This document shows positions 1 through 10,204 of a stretch of 64,000 nt of DNA, piece by piece. Every line of letters starts with the position of its first letter. The stretch's first letter is position 1. Source of the stretch: Notolepis coatsorum (lineage: Eukaryota; Chordata; Actinopteri; Aulopiformes; Paralepididae). Made by a program: the position numbers and the translations under genes. The stretch covers positions 126,522,388 through 126,586,387 of the forward strand of contig OZ020592.1 of assembly GCA_963971535.1 (NCBI GenBank), given 5' to 3'. The notes under the pieces are model-generated. The model saw only the letters and a program-made list of their open reading frames with translations, was not told where the DNA came from and searched no databases.

Positions 1-332
1 CACAATCTAATATTATTATTATTATTTACTTTTTATACAAATTATTTATACAATTATTAATTTCAATATAGAATATTCGTTGACAGCCCTACAAGTACAA
101 TTAGTTACTGCACACTACATCACCCCTGAGTGGAACATGGAAAGCCAAACTTTCCCCCACTGTACCGAAAACCCGTACCGAACCTTGACTTCAAAACCGA
201 GGTACGTACCCTACCGTGGTTTTGGTGTACCGTTACACCCCTACCACCTATGGATAAAAGTTAAAACTCTTGAGGAGTACAGCCAAACATGATACATACA
301 TTCATTGCGATTCTATTTACACATTGGCTCAC
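1..332 (-). other. bmp3: bmp3 intron 2 (partial) with a MITE-like repeat
   Basis: Non-coding sequence beyond the splice donor of bmp3 exon 2; the donor reads GTGAGC on the minus strand at 332-327. About 65-247 holds GTACCG-rich inverted motifs (CCGTACCGAACC, GAGGTACGTACC, GTACCGTTACACCCCTACC) of the type found in dispersed teleost hAT-like MITEs. The last coding exon of bmp3 is not in the window. Confidence 0.7.
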
Positions 333-1246
333 CTTTGGCATGGGGAACTGGCAGGACCCAGAGCAGTAGTAGGCATCGAAGGACTTGGGTGAAATAATCC
401 ACTCACTCCAGCCGATGTCCGCGAAGTCGACCTTCAGGTAGCGCCGCGCGCAGTTCCTGGACTCGTGCCACTGCTTCTTCCGAGCCTTTTTGATGGTCTG
501 CTCGTCAAACTGCAGCAGCGGCATCTTGTGCCTTTGACTCTTCCGTGTTTTCTTGCGCGGCCGCCGGGCCTGCTTGTTGTCCAGGGGTTCGTAGGGACCG
601 CTCTCGTCCCAGCCGGGCGTCTCGTACGGATACTCTGGCCCGGGCAGCTCGTTGTTCTGCAGGGGAACCGAGGAGCGCCTGTGCCTGCGTTGCTGTCGCT
701 GCTGCTGCTGCGCCGTGTTGTTCTGCGTGTGAGCTCCCAGCTTCTGGAAGCCCGGCGCGACGAGAGACTCGTGCCTCTGGAGGCTCGTGACGACGCTCTC
801 GGGCTCCGAGATGGCCGAGTCGTTGGCGTAGACCAGGATGTACGGCGAGCGGTCGGAGAGCAGCCTCTTCCACGGCCGGGGTCCCTGGGAAGACACCTCG
901 ATGCCGATGAGCAGCTCGTGGTGATGTTTGGCCTGGTTGACCACGCGAGTGATGTCCTTCCACTGCCAGGAGATGAAGTCCCTGTACAGGGTGGAGACGT
1001 TGATGAGGAAGTGGCCCAGAGTCCTGGTCTTGTTGTCCACAGAGCCGAAGCCCCAGACAACCATCTGGATGTGTCCGTTCCTCCTGGGGCCGTGCTGCCG
1101 CACACAGCTTTTAGACCCGCCGCCGCATCCGGCCGTGTTGTTCTGAAGATCTCCGATGTAATAGTGAAGCGTGGCAGAGAGCACGGCTTCTGACTTGGTG
1201 AGGGAGGTCAGGTTGAAGACCTGCAGGTGTTTGCTGTTGACGGTAC
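333..1246 (-). CDS. bmp3: bmp3 coding exon 2 (most of propeptide and first part of mature domain)
   Basis: Bone morphogenetic protein 3 is a secreted TGF-beta family ligand that antagonises osteogenic BMP signalling. This exon encodes about residues 99-403. Visible marks are N-glycosylation sites (NNT, NVS, NDS), the propeptide motif PYILVYANDSAISEPESVV, a glutamine-rich stretch (QQQQ), a basic furin-type site RRHRR near residue 289, a second basic cluster KKARKKQW, then the cystine-knot start NCARRYLKVDFADIGWSEW and SFDAYYCSGSCQFPMPK. BMP3 is preferred over its paralogue GDF10 because of NCARRYLK and CSGSCQFPMPK. The acceptor is a pyrimidine tract ending CCCCCACAG just above 1246. The donor AAG/GTGAGC follows 333. 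The exon enters in phase 1, matching exon 1, and leaves in phase 0. The last roughly 70 residues, including the remaining knot cysteines, lie outside the window. Longer reading frames across the donor or antisense are shadows. Confidence 0.95.
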
Positions 1247-1330
1247 CTGTGGGGGTGGAGAGGAATCGTCAGTTAAACACATCACCGCAGAGAATCACAA
1301 GCCATTCTATTTCTCAATGTGGTTTCAACA

Positions 1331-1385
1331 TGGGGGGGGGGGGGGCACTTTAGGCGGGAGGGGGGCACTTTAGGCAGGGGGGTCT
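1331..1385. repeat. G-rich tract with short duplicated motif
   Basis: A run of about 14 G is followed by two copies of GCACTTTAGGC separated by a G-rich spacer. It is simple low-complexity sequence with no coding potential. Confidence 0.7.
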
Positions 1386-1571
1386 GGAGGTCCTCCCCCA
1401 GGACATTTTGAGTGTCAAACATTTAATTTCCTGCATTCTGGTGTACCTATATGCACCAATTTGTGCATTTTCTGCATCAATTTATGGTTATTTTTTGTGT
1501 TTTTCATGTCCATTTGTAAATATTTCGCTCTTCAGTATTTTTCTTCTAGGCTTTTACACAATTGGTTTATA

Positions 1572-1880
1572 ATATGGATGTCCGATATTATCGGCCTACC
1601 GATATTATCGGCCGATATCGGCATTAAAATGTGATATCGGAAAATATCGGTATCGGTTTTCAAAAGAAAAATATATATATATATATATTTTTTACATTTC
1701 TATAGAAATGATGTCCGATATTATCGGCATTAAAATGTGATATCGGTTGATATCGGTATCGGAAATTAAGAGTTGGACAATATCGGTATATCGGTAGGGA
1801 TGGGTACCTTTCACATTTGAACCGATACGGTACCGGTACCGGTACCTGTGAATCGATACCGGTACCCAATGGTACCTTTT
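1572..1880. mobile_element. MITE-like repeats rich in CGATATTATCGG and GGTACCGGTACC
   Basis: The stretch has repeated palindromic motifs (CCGATATTATCGGC, ATTAAAATGTGATATCGG, GGTATCGGTTTTCAAA). The same motifs recur at 45285-45485, and in part at 7700-8010, so this is a dispersed family. A second module at 1795-1880 carries GATACGGTACCGGTACC palindromes. No transposase was seen; a non-autonomous DNA transposon is the likely nature. Confidence 0.6.
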
Positions 1881-2284
1881 TTCTGTACTTTAGTCTAAAA
1901 AGAATTTATTTACCTACCTCAGTCGTGAAAAAAATTATCCAAACTTCAAATAACTACAATTTCGACTGTTTTCGGCTTGCCATTGCTTTGTTGTTGAATC
2001 AAGTCAAATCATAGGTAAGCATATATTGTGCGTGTGAACGTTGACATGAAAAGAAAAAAGGTAAAAAAAAAAAAGTATTCCCCTAGGCATTTTCGATAAA
2101 TGTGTCCTCGTCACTCGGTCGAGCTCCAGCTCTGTCACTCAATGACTTTTCCTAAAAGTACCCGCTTTATCTGGCACGGTTTCTGACATTTCAAAATGAC
2201 TTCAGGAAAATGTAATTAGAACGTTATTCCACATATATATGGAATATATATGTGGAAAGTCACAGCACTTTGCGAGCGTCTAGC
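1881..2284. other. AT-rich intronic sequence, nothing recognised
   Basis: No convincing reading frame or repeat family was seen, apart from a small palindrome around 2230-2260 (CCACATATATATGGAATATATATGTGG, given here in two halves: CCACATATATATGG and AATATATATGTGG). Confidence 0.5.
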
Positions 2285-2286
2285 GC

Positions 2287-2440
2287 AGGGGTGGCCAACC
2301 CGTGGCTTGCGAGCCGCATGTGGCTCTTTGCCCGTCAATGTGTGGCTCTTCCATCCAAAAAAATAATTATAATATTTTTTTTTATTTTTTTTTTTTTTTT
2401 GTCATTCAAACCTGTGGTAAACCTCATATTTTTATATTAA
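2287..2440. mobile_element. hAT-type element end fragment (CAGGGGTGGCCAACC)
   Basis: Begins CAGGGGTGGCCAACCCGTGG and continues with GCGAGCCGCATGTGGCTCTT. This is the same terminal sequence seen, inverted, at the right end of the complete element at 32445-34146. No matching second end was found nearby, so it is a truncated copy followed by an A/T-rich stretch. Confidence 0.65.
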
Positions 2441-2774
2441 GAGGTAATTATATAGTTTACACTGTTTATTTTTCTCATATTTCTCATATAAGCTGTCGGG
2501 GTCATCTGACCCCTTCCGGTGGGAATCAGTGACATTTTCTCCATGGCTGTGCTAGTGTTAAAAGTGTGAAGGGATAGCTATAGTTTAGATTTAGATTGTT
2601 GTTAGCTAGCTAACTAGTTGTTAGATGGCTGTTAGCCTTGATGCTATCACGACATTCCAGTTGGGGTTGGTCGTCACATTTTCTTTGGGGTTGGTTGTCA
2701 CATGTTGTGTAGGCTATTATTGTTAGGCCGATTTATTGTGTTCTTATTTTGTTATATAGGATGGCCTAAAGATT
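2441..2774. other. Intronic sequence with repeated GGGGTTGGTTGTCACA motif
   Basis: GGGGTTGGTCGTCACA and GGGGTTGGTTGTCACA occur at about 2660-2705, and related copies or inverses occur at 4629-4700 on the other side of the LINE. The L2-like LINE may therefore have inserted into an older repeat. No coding sequence was seen. Confidence 0.45.
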
Positions 2775-4538
2775 GAATGAATGAATGAATGAAAACTTTA
2801 TTTAACAGATTGCAGAATGGGTACAATACAGTACGGCTCAATACACACAATTGTTAAGGGGATGCAGACCTGAGAAAGACGTTTGTCTTGTTTCCATCAG
2901 GGTCCCCCATTTTCAATTCATATAGACATTTATGACATACACAACATACATGACATTTATGGCATAGGGACATATAGGTATTTAGTACTGATACATTTGT
3001 GACATAAACGGTATTCAAATATATAGTACTGTTACCCCTAGATCCTGACAGAGTATATACATATGATGGGGAGGGGACTGTACATTAGGAGGGGGTGGGT
3101 GGGTGGGAGAGAGATATACATACGGCGGGGAGGGAATATATACATGCGGTGGGGAGGAGATTGTCTATTAGGAGGTGGTGGGGGTTTTGGGCATTTACGG
3201 TGGCCAGTTTCGAATTGCAGCCTCCCGTAGGTGCTCTTTAAGAGCGGTTTTGAATGTGGGTAGGGATTCACATTCCTTTACAGCTTTGGGTAGGGCGTTC
3301 CACATTGATGTGGCATAATTGCGAAACGTATTTAGTCCCTTGTTTGAGCCGAATCTGGGTTTAACATGATTTGTTGAGCTTCCTCTGGTGTAGTGGTTGT
3401 GGTATTCACTGACCTTTGGGAAGTATTTTGACATGTACATGGGTACCTTAGTCGTATAGTGTATCTTGTAGACCAGGTCCATTGCAAATTGCTGTACTCT
3501 GTCGTCTACTCTAAGCCATCCTAGGTTGTCAAAGTGGGCAGGGGTGAGGTGGGTTCTGGGGGTAAGGTCAAGTAGTAGTCTGACCAGTTTGTTTTGTGAT
3601 GTTTGTAATTTTGTTTTAAGCGCCTTTGAGGTGCTTTGGTACCATGAGGTGCACGCATAGTCGTAGTACCCTTGAATGAGTGCTCCTGCCAGAGTCTTCA
3701 GGGTATTCTTGTTTACCAGAGAGGAGATCCGGTACAAGAATCTAGTTCGTTGGTTGACTTTTTTTATTACATTGGATGCCATTTTGTCACAGGAAAGATT
3801 TGCCTCTAGGATGGAACCCAGGTAGGTAATTTCGTCTTTCCTTGTGACAATATTGTCACCCACTGCAACTGAGAAGCCGTCGGTCTTGCTGAGTTTGTTA
3901 TTTGAACCGAAGAGAATGGACTCTGTTTTGCCCATGTGTAATGATAGTTTGTTATCAGCGAGCCATATGCAGATTTTGCCTAGTTCCGAGCTGAGGGTTT
4001 TTTCAACCTGCAACTTGTTCTTGTCAGAGACCAGCAGGGCTGAGTCATCCGCAAACAGGAACAAGTTGCAGTCACAGGCTGACGACATGTCATTTGCATA
4101 AATTAGGAAGAGTAGCGGTCCTAGTATGCTTCCTTGTGGAACACCACAGCTCACTGTGAGGGGGGGGGATAGAGTACCGTTTACCTCTACCATCTGTTCT
4201 CTCCCCTCCAGGTAGGATTGCATCCAGCTCACTGATAAGCTATCAAAACCAATTGCTTTTAGCTTGTCAATCAGAATGGAGTGATTGACAGTGTCGAAGG
4301 CCTTTTCAGTATTTGCCCGCGTCCACCTCTTGTTTGATGTGGTCGTTCAAATAGAGGAGGCATGTGTCAGTGGAGTGGGACGTTCTGAAGCCAGATTGGA
4401 ATTCGTAGATTAGATTTTTTTCCGCCAGGTACTTTTCGACCTGTTCGAAGACTATTTTCTCCATGACTTTCGAGATGGAGGTAAGAATAGAAACAGGGCA
4501 GATGTGTTTCCTGTTTATGTTCATGTTAAGATGCATTA
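2775..4538 (-). mobile_element. 5'-truncated L2/CR1-like non-LTR retrotransposon, (ATTC)n tail type
   Basis: On the minus strand the element runs from reverse transcriptase coding sequence at about 4536 to a 3' end with CTGTTAAATAAAGTTTTC followed by (ATTC)n at about 2775. Related copies lie at 10205-11443 plus 19076-20637, and 3' fragments at 8534, 24429, 25248, 26245, 44430 and 56280. The 3' untranslated part has a short minisatellite of CCCACCCACCCCCTCCTAATGT-like motifs (3050-3190). It lies in bmp3 intron 1 in the same orientation as the gene. Confidence 0.85.
3195..4536 (-). pseudogene. LINE reverse transcriptase fragment (frameshifted)
   Basis: The fragment encodes the C-terminal half of an L2/CR1-type ORF2 protein. 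Seen are the fingers segment (VSILTSISKVMEKIVFEQ, then FQSGFRTSHSTDTCLLYLNDH), the palm motif CGVPQGSILGPLLFLIYAND, the catalytic FADDSALL, and a thumb and connection ending in RNWPP and a stop. Compared with the sister copy at 11328-11400, about 23 bases are missing between GGCAAATACTG and AAAAGGCCTTCGAC. This removes the GMVMLDLQ part of the first catalytic motif and shifts the frame, so the copy is inactive. The endonuclease is absent. The family assignment rests on motif pattern only. Confidence 0.85.
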
Positions 4539-4872
4539 AGTTATGTATTTGTCAACTTGTCAATGCAATTAAACTTTCAAATTTAGTTCTGCCTTCTTGT
4601 CTTCTTTTTAAGATTTTTCCCATTAAAACACATGGTGACAACCAACCCCATAGTGTGTGACAACCATCCCCATGCTGGGGTTGGTTGTCACAATGTGTCA
4701 GAGTGTCTTTGATAGGTGATTAACTCTTTGTTACAATACGTTGGAAAATGAGAGGGATACACATTTCAAGCCAACATCTTAAGCTTCAATTTAATGTAGG
4801 AATTACTATTGAAAGATGTTTTGATTATGAGCAATTCACACTAGAGTCAAAAGAGTGACAACTATCCCCGTT
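4539..4872. other. Intronic sequence between two LINEs
   Basis: Carries GACAACCAACCCCAT and GGGGTTGGTTGTCACA motifs that mirror those at 2660-2705. Nothing coding was recognised. Confidence 0.4.
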
Positions 4873-5971
4873 CTCCCCTATAGTGCTTTTGATACCATAA
4901 GGCCTGGGCTACTGGGTGAGAAGTTGGAGGCGATGCAAGTAGAGGCCCCCCTGGTGTCCTGGGTTGTGGACTATCTGACGGGAAGACCACAGTACGTGCG
5001 CCTACGGAGCTGTGTGTCAGACAGACTGGTCAGCAACACCGGGGCCCCGCAGGGGACAGTCCTCTCTCCCTTCCTCTTCACTGTCTACACCAACGACTTC
5101 CACTATCGGAGTCCTGCCACCTTCAGAAGTTTTCTGATGACTCTGCGATAGTGGGATGTATAAAGGACGGTGACGAGAGGGAATACCGGGAACTGGTAGT
5201 GGACTTTGTCACATGGTGTGATAAAAACCACCTGCAGCTAAATGTGGCGAAGACCAAGGAACTGGTTGTGGAGCTGGGGAGGAGGAGGAGTGCACCTGTG
5301 ACCCCTGTTTCCATCAGGGAGTCAATGTGGACATGGTTGAGGTGTACAAATACCTCGGTGTGCACATCGACAACAAACTGAACGGGTCAAAACATGCAGA
5401 AGCACTATACAAGAAGGGCCAAAGCCGACTCTACTTCCTCAGAAGGCTGAAATCCTTCAATGTCTGTACAAGGATGTTGAGGATGTTCTATGAGTCGGTG
5501 GTGGCGGGCGCCTTCTTGTACGCTGTGACCTGCTGGGGCAGCGGACTGAGAGCAGTGGACACAACCAGGCTGGATAAGCTGGTCAGGAAGGCCAGCAGCG
5601 TGGTTGGGGTGGAGCTGGACTCTCTAGCGAGGGTGGCGGAGAGGAGGAGCCTTGCTAAGCTCCAGGCCATCAGGGAAAACCCCACCCACCCACTATACAC
5701 AGACTTGGCTGACAGGAGGAGCATGTTCAGTGCTAGGCTCACACTACCCAAATGCAGCACTGAACGGCACAGGAAGTCCTTCATTCCAACAGCCATCAGA
5801 CTATATAATGCATCACTGTGCCTCACTGCATCACTGAGCACAGAGCGGCAGCTCAATAGTGGCAGGAGGCCGCGACTAGCGGCCTCCAGGCTCCACAACA
5901 GGGGGCAGCGACGGCTGCCAGACATTGATCTAGGACTTATAGGAACCCAAGGAGGACAATACACTACCTGA
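4873..5971 (+). pseudogene. Rex1-like reverse transcriptase fragment (multiple frameshifts)
   Basis: The conserved sequence is split over at least three frames: 4873-5151 (DTIRPGLL through PQGTVLSPFLFTVYTN), 5151-5340 (LVVDFVTWCDKNHLQLNVAK) and 5327-5971 (EVYKYLGVHIDNKLN, then FLRRLKSFNVCTRMLRMFYE and the C-terminal SFIPTAIRLYNAS). The catalytic YADD motif is damaged at the first frame junction, where SFLMTLR then a stop replaces it (the expected reading is F-S-DDS). It is a dead fragment lacking the N-terminal half of ORF2. Confidence 0.8.
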
Positions 5972-6305
5972 AGCATACTGCACATTATGTGACACTGTGA
6001 ATACTGTGAATATATATTTCATTTAGTTAGATTTAAATTATAATTATATTGACCAAATTGTTTACACTGCTTCCCCCATGCTCAGTATATTCTTACTGTA
6101 TTTATTTCTGTATATTTTATTTCATTTCATTTTATTCTATTTTACTCAACTCTTATCCTAGGCAACTTGATTTGATTTGTGTTATTATTCTAATTTGTGA
6201 CCTGTCCTGTCTAAATGTTTAAATGTTTAAATGTTGAGCGATTTGCAGTGTCAAATTTCCCACGGGATAATAAAAGTATTTCTATTCTATTCTATTCTAT
6301 ATAAT
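4873..6305 (+). mobile_element. 5'-truncated Rex1-like LINE
   Basis: Reverse transcriptase C-terminal coding sequence is followed by a 3' untranslated region ending in AATAAAAGTATTTC and a (TTCTA)n tail at about 6275-6300. Orientation is opposite to bmp3. The motifs AFDTIRPGLLGEKLEAM, NTGAPQGTVLSPFLFTVYTN and HLQLNVAKTKELVVELGR are typical of the Rex1 clade as I know it. Confidence 0.75.
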
Positions 6306-6856
6306 ACAACATGAGAAGATGCAGTGGTGAAAAGGGTAGAGAAGATTCAGATTGCACTTCATATAAATTGCGCTGGAGTTAAGTTATATAGGCTACTTCA
6401 GGAACACAATGATAGTTACTGTACAGGTGGCCTATTTAGGAACCACGAAGAACCTGCATTTAAAAACTGATATAAAAACATATATCATTATGGAAATCCA
6501 TGTATTTTAGGCTGGCATTGTTTAATGCCATAACGGTTGCCTGTCGGTAGGGGGCAATGTAACACCAACTCTGTCTGTCTGGTCGATAGTAACCTCGTTC
6601 TATCTCCTCCGTGAGAGGTCGATAGAGACTCGACATGGTGGATAAAGCCATTTAAAAGTGATAATAACACACTGCAGCTACACAGAGTTGATGAGATCAC
6701 TCAGATCACTCAGATCACTAAGTCGCGTAGCCTATAAATAACCACAAGGAAACGCGTCAAAATACAAAGACTAGTAGGCGACCGCGTCAAACGTGCGGAG
6801 TGGCGCGCACATTCCTCCGGCGACGCGCTTCAGGGCAGGAACAAAAAACCAGGAGG
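6306..6856. other. Intronic sequence without recognised feature
   Basis: No reading frame with family resemblance was seen. A small CpG-rich patch (GTGCGGAGTGGCGCGCACATT) lies near 6793-6815. Confidence 0.4.
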
Positions 6857-6967
6857 CAAATCGATAATTAATAACCTATGAGTTGTTTTAGATTGAAACA
6901 TGACTGGCAACGAAATCGATAATTAATAACCTATGAGTTGTTTTAGATTGAAACATGACTGGCAACG
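6857..6967. repeat. Direct duplication of a 55 bp segment
   Basis: AATCGATAATTAATAACC...GACTGGCAACG occurs twice in tandem with essentially no difference, suggesting a recent duplication. Confidence 0.85.
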
Positions 6968-7064
6968 TGGTTCGATGGTCGGAGAGGCTCATTGCCGAGA
7001 GGGTAACAGGTTGCTGCGTTTCATGATGAAGACGCTCTCAAGTCTCAACAGGTGTCTGAGTCCA

Positions 7065-7230
7065 CAGCAGAGGTGGAAGAAGTTACACAGTTCACAGAAA
7101 TACCCAGATAAATTAGTCCTCTGGCCATCCATTCAAATCCTACTTAAGTAAAAGTAGAGAAGTATTCACTATTGAATGTACTTAAGTGTAGACCATTAAA
7201 AAGTTAAAGTATGCATAACATGACGACGTT
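7065..7230. mobile_element. Dispersed repeat fragment (CAGAGGTGGAAGAAGT / TTAAGTAAAAGTAGA)
   Basis: The motifs CAGAGGTGGAAGAAG, AAATACCCAGATAAAT and ACTTAAGTAAAAGTAGA also occur at 53280-53400. This resembles a common teleost non-autonomous DNA element; no ends could be defined. Confidence 0.5.
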
Positions 7231-7277
7231 TGTGTATTCCAGTCCTTTGGAGCATTCAATCATCAATCCATTAACCT

Positions 7278-7530
7278 CTAAAGGTTAAAGTGGTCTGTGG
7301 TCCAGTAGTTATGCTGCTCTGATTAAAGGTTGTGTTAAAGTGGTATGTGGTCCAGTTATGCTGCTCTGATTAAAGGTTGTGTTAAAGTGGTATGTGGTCC
7401 AGTTATGCTGCTCTGATTAAAGGTTATGTTAAAGTGGTATGTGGTCCAGTTATGCTGCTCTGATTAAATGTTATGTTAAAGTGCTATGTGTTCCAGTTAT
7501 GCTGTTCTGATTAAAGATTATGTTAACCCT
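7278..7530. repeat. 47 bp minisatellite, about five copies
   Basis: Repeats of GTTAAAGTGGTATGTGGTCC + AGTTATGCTGCTCTGATTAA + AGGTTGT with a few substitutions. Confidence 0.85.
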
Positions 7531-8150
7531 TTCACTGCCGCACTACCAAACGGTTTCACTGCGACAAACACAGAAGGTTAACCCTTTCACTGCCCCACGA
7601 CAGCAGGTTACCCCTTTCACTGCCACACTACAGAAGGTTAACCCTTTACTATCACACTACCGACGGGATAGTAAAGGGTTAACCTTCTGTAATGTGGCAG
7701 TGAAAGGGTTCCACATTATATATATCAGTTTTCAAAAAAAATTACTTTAACCTTTATTTACCCAGGCAAGCAAGTAAGAACAAATTCTGATTTTATTTAT
7801 TGTCAAAAGTATGCATAATGTTGTGTTAATTCCACGACAAGATATGTAATGTTAATTACCTTTTTTTGAAAACCGATATATATAATGTGGAACCCTTTCA
7901 CTGCCACATTACAGAAGGTTAACCCTTTACTATCACACTACCGACGGAAAGGGTTAACCTTCTGTAATGTGGCAGTGAAAGGGTTCCACATTATATATAT
8001 CGGTTTTCAACAACAACAAAAAACGTTAACCTTTATTTACACAGGCAAGCAAGTAAGAACAAATTCTGATTTTATTTATTGTCAAAAGTATGCATAATGT
8101 TGTGTTAATTCCACGACAAGAGATATGTAATGTTAATTACCTGAAATTAT
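7525..8150. repeat. Tandem and inverted AACCCTTTCACTGCC repeat with duplicated flank
   Basis: Contains several AACCCTTTCACTGCC-ACACTAC-AGAAGGTT units, then their inverse (AACCTTCTGTAATGTGGCAGTGAAAGGGTT) at about 7679-7710 and again at 7954-7985. Segment 7705-7850 (TTTTCAAAA...GCATAATGTTGTGTTAATTCC) is repeated at about 7990-8140. Related palindromic copies are at 23545-23677 and 62231-62384. Confidence 0.8.
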
Positions 8151-8204
8151 TCAGTTTTTTGGGGGGAGGGGACCCTGCATATATCGGTATATCTACATAT
8201 CCCT

Positions 8205-8500
8205 TACATAGTTCCGCTGCTGGCCAGTATGACTTACTACCATAGTGTCTTTATACCTGTATCACTGTACATATATTAATACTACAACCCTGTACATACA
8301 TCTGATTAGCACTATTAAGTTACTCAGTAGTACTAATTTATATATTGTATGCTCAGTTTAATCACCTATACATTGTACTGTTGCACTTTACTGTTACTGT
8401 TACATTTGCACTCTGGTTGGATGCCAAGCTTATTTTCATTGTACTGTACTTGTGCTGACAATACATTTGAATACATTGAATCTAATCTGATCAGGGCCAA
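8205..8500 (+). mobile_element. LINE/SINE 3'-end-like sequence
   Basis: Contains CATTGTACTGTTGCACTTTACTG, TTTGCACTCTGGTTGGATGC (split here at the comma) and ends AATACATTGAATCTAATCTG. This layout is typical of fish LINE 3' untranslated regions. No coding sequence remains. Confidence 0.5.
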
Positions 8501-8533
8501 GAAGTTCAAAACATTGAAGTTTGATGTTTGATT

Positions 8534-8660
8534 GCAGAATGGGTACAGTACAGTACAGCTCAATACACACAATTGTTAAGGGGATGCAGACCAGAGAAAG
8601 ACTTTCGTCTTGTTTACATCAGGTTTACATCATTTTCAATTCATAATGAGTTGAAATGAA
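8534..8660 (-). mobile_element. 3' fragment of the local L2-like LINE
   Basis: Matches the antisense of the LINE 3' end: GATTGCAGAATGGGTACAGT, CAATACACACAATTGTTAAG, GACTTTCGTCTTGTTTACATC. The long 3' tail repeat is absent. Confidence 0.75.
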
Positions 8661-8797
8661 TGAATACAAATCTCTGATCCAATCAGATAGGGATTACACA
8701 TTTTGAACTCCTGGGCCCCGATGATACAGTACTATACCAGTATATACCCCCAATGTGCTTTGATCTAATCGGATCTGATGCAGTAGGCTATACGTAC

Positions 8798-9092
8798 CCC
8801 AGTGTGCCTTGAAGCTACGCACGGTGTTTCCATCTTTGAACGGGAAGCCCGCGCGGTTGTACTTGGTGTAAAGCATCTGCATGTGTTCCGTCATGGTGTC
8901 CTGCTGCTGCAGGTTGTCCTGCTCCGGGTGGTTGTCCTCCCTCACAGAGTCCTTATTATCCGCCGGGAGGGAGAATTCCACCTTCCTCCTCAGACCCGCG
9001 AAGTGGTCCTTCAGCGTGGCGCAGAACCCGGCGCTGCACACGCAGCTCCACACGCACAGCGACGCGAGCAGCAGTCGAGAGGACAGAGACAT
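8798..9092 (-). CDS. bmp3: bmp3 coding exon 1 (signal peptide and N-terminal propeptide)
   Basis: Encodes residues 1-98 plus one base of codon 99. The ATG at 9092 is followed by a hydrophobic signal sequence (SRLLLASLCVWSCVCSAG, cleavage likely around residues 20-24). Later come TMTEHMQMLYTKYNRAG and DGNTVRSFKA, the motif that in other BMP3 proteins sits next to the first splice junction. The donor is G/GTACGTA at 8797. The split glycine codon (G + GT) is completed by exon 2, which continues TVNSKHLQVFNLTSLTKSE into LSATLHYYIG. Exons 1 and 2 together give 403 codons, so the full protein should be close to the 472 residues I recall for human BMP3. Expression should depend on upstream sequence to the right, where the CpG content is raised. 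Confidence 0.93.
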
Positions 9093-9440
9093 GGTGGTGG
9101 ATGATAAGGAGGACAGGAGGGACTTTTCGAGGTGTCTCGCTGCCGGTGTAAAGTTGTCGCTCTATGAGCTCGTTTTCCCAAACAAGGTCTTATTATCTCC
9201 AAACGGGCATAACATCACCTGCGGAGAGGCATCGCGTCGAGACGGAACACTCCTGTGTGTTGCGCAAAAAGGTGCCTATACGGTCTCCAAGTAATTATTG
9301 TCTTCGCTGTGCGTCCCGGCGAGGACAGTCTGGAGGAGGTTGAAATTGTAAAAAAAAAAAAAAAGGAAAAAAAAAAAGGTGAAGGATAATAAAGTCCCAG
9401 CGAGGTATAGTCAGGCTACTAATAGAGGACAGAAGCAGAC
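9093..9440 (-). promoter_or_regulatory. bmp3: Putative bmp3 5' UTR and proximal promoter
   Basis: Directly upstream of the bmp3 ATG, with raised CpG content (GCATCGCGTCGAGACGG, GTGCGTCCCGGCGAGG). An A-rich tract lies at 9349-9378. No clear TATA box or initiator could be fixed, so the transcription start is unknown. The call rests on position. Confidence 0.4.
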
Positions 9441-9562
9441 CTGGGCTGATCTCTCTCTCCACGGCTCAGCTTTCATTGAAGGTAACGCATGTTGTGCTTG
9501 GTAATATATAGGGCTTGTGGGACCAGCTGGGTATTCCTCTCATATACGGAAACACCGGCCAG

Positions 9563-9640
9563 CAGGGAGAGAGAGAGAGAATAGAGAGAGAGAGATACAG
9601 CGAGAGAGAGAAATAGAATAGAGAGAGAGGGAGGGGGGTA
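9563..9640. repeat. (GA)n microsatellite
   Basis: Interrupted GAGAGA tracts with ATAGA and TACAGC interruptions. Confidence 0.9.
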
Positions 9641-10204
9641 GTCTGTTAAAGAACCCCCACCCCCGCAAACCCACACTAATCTTATGATCTTGATTCTGTT
9701 TTATTTATCAGTGGTCTGGTCGAGATGTTAAATAGCTCACTTGTAGGGAATGATACACTCGTAATTGATTTTGTCGGAGACATTTGGCAAAGACAATATT
9801 ATCATTCTTTGTTTTGCTGAATATTGTGAGGACCTGTGTGGGAACACAACCCAGCGTTTGTAAGTTTGATCACCCAACCCACATGTGTATGTGAGTCAAC
9901 TCAGACTACCATTGACCTCTGACAAGTCCAAAATCTCCAATAAAGGGGTTATAGCCAGTGGTGCGTTATTGAAATCATCTGGGGTGACACGCACCACGTG
10001 CACGCGCGCTCCCGGCGCGTGCGCGCGCTCCCGCGAATGCGCATTTAATGTCCCCTCGCTTGGGCACAGACTAAAGACAGTGCCTAATTGCCTCTACGAA
10101 TGGAATGTAACACGTCTTCACAACTAGGTTAGGTGTGAATGTGTCTGAGAACGTATTTAACACACCTGACGACCGGAGCTATTGATATAGCACGGGTAGC
10201 ACCA
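9641..10204. other. bmp3 upstream intergenic sequence with a CpG-rich patch
   Basis: Mostly unique sequence. At 9985-10045 there is a CpG-dense stretch with CACGTG (E-box), GCGCGCTCCCGGCGCGTGCG and GCGAATGCGCAT. The alternating GCGCGTGCGCGC resembles an NRF1 site core. No gene was seen. Confidence 0.4.

Larger units (their letters stand above)
1247..8797 (-). other. bmp3: bmp3 intron 1
   Basis: About 7.55 kb with a GT donor (GGTACGTA context at 8797) and an AG acceptor at 1248-1247. No bmp3 coding sequence was seen inside. It is filled by repeats listed separately: MITEs, an L2-like LINE on the minus strand, a Rex1-like LINE on the plus strand, minisatellites and inverted repeats. Confidence 0.85.

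Noticed and set aside
434-1193. Long frames antisense to or out of frame with bmp3 exon 2
   Set aside because: Shadow frames of a GC-rich coding exon; only one frame matches BMP3.
8798-9092. Reading exon 1 on to 8694 as a 132-aa protein
   Set aside because: The frame crosses a strong donor (GTACGTA) whose phase matches exon 2 exactly.
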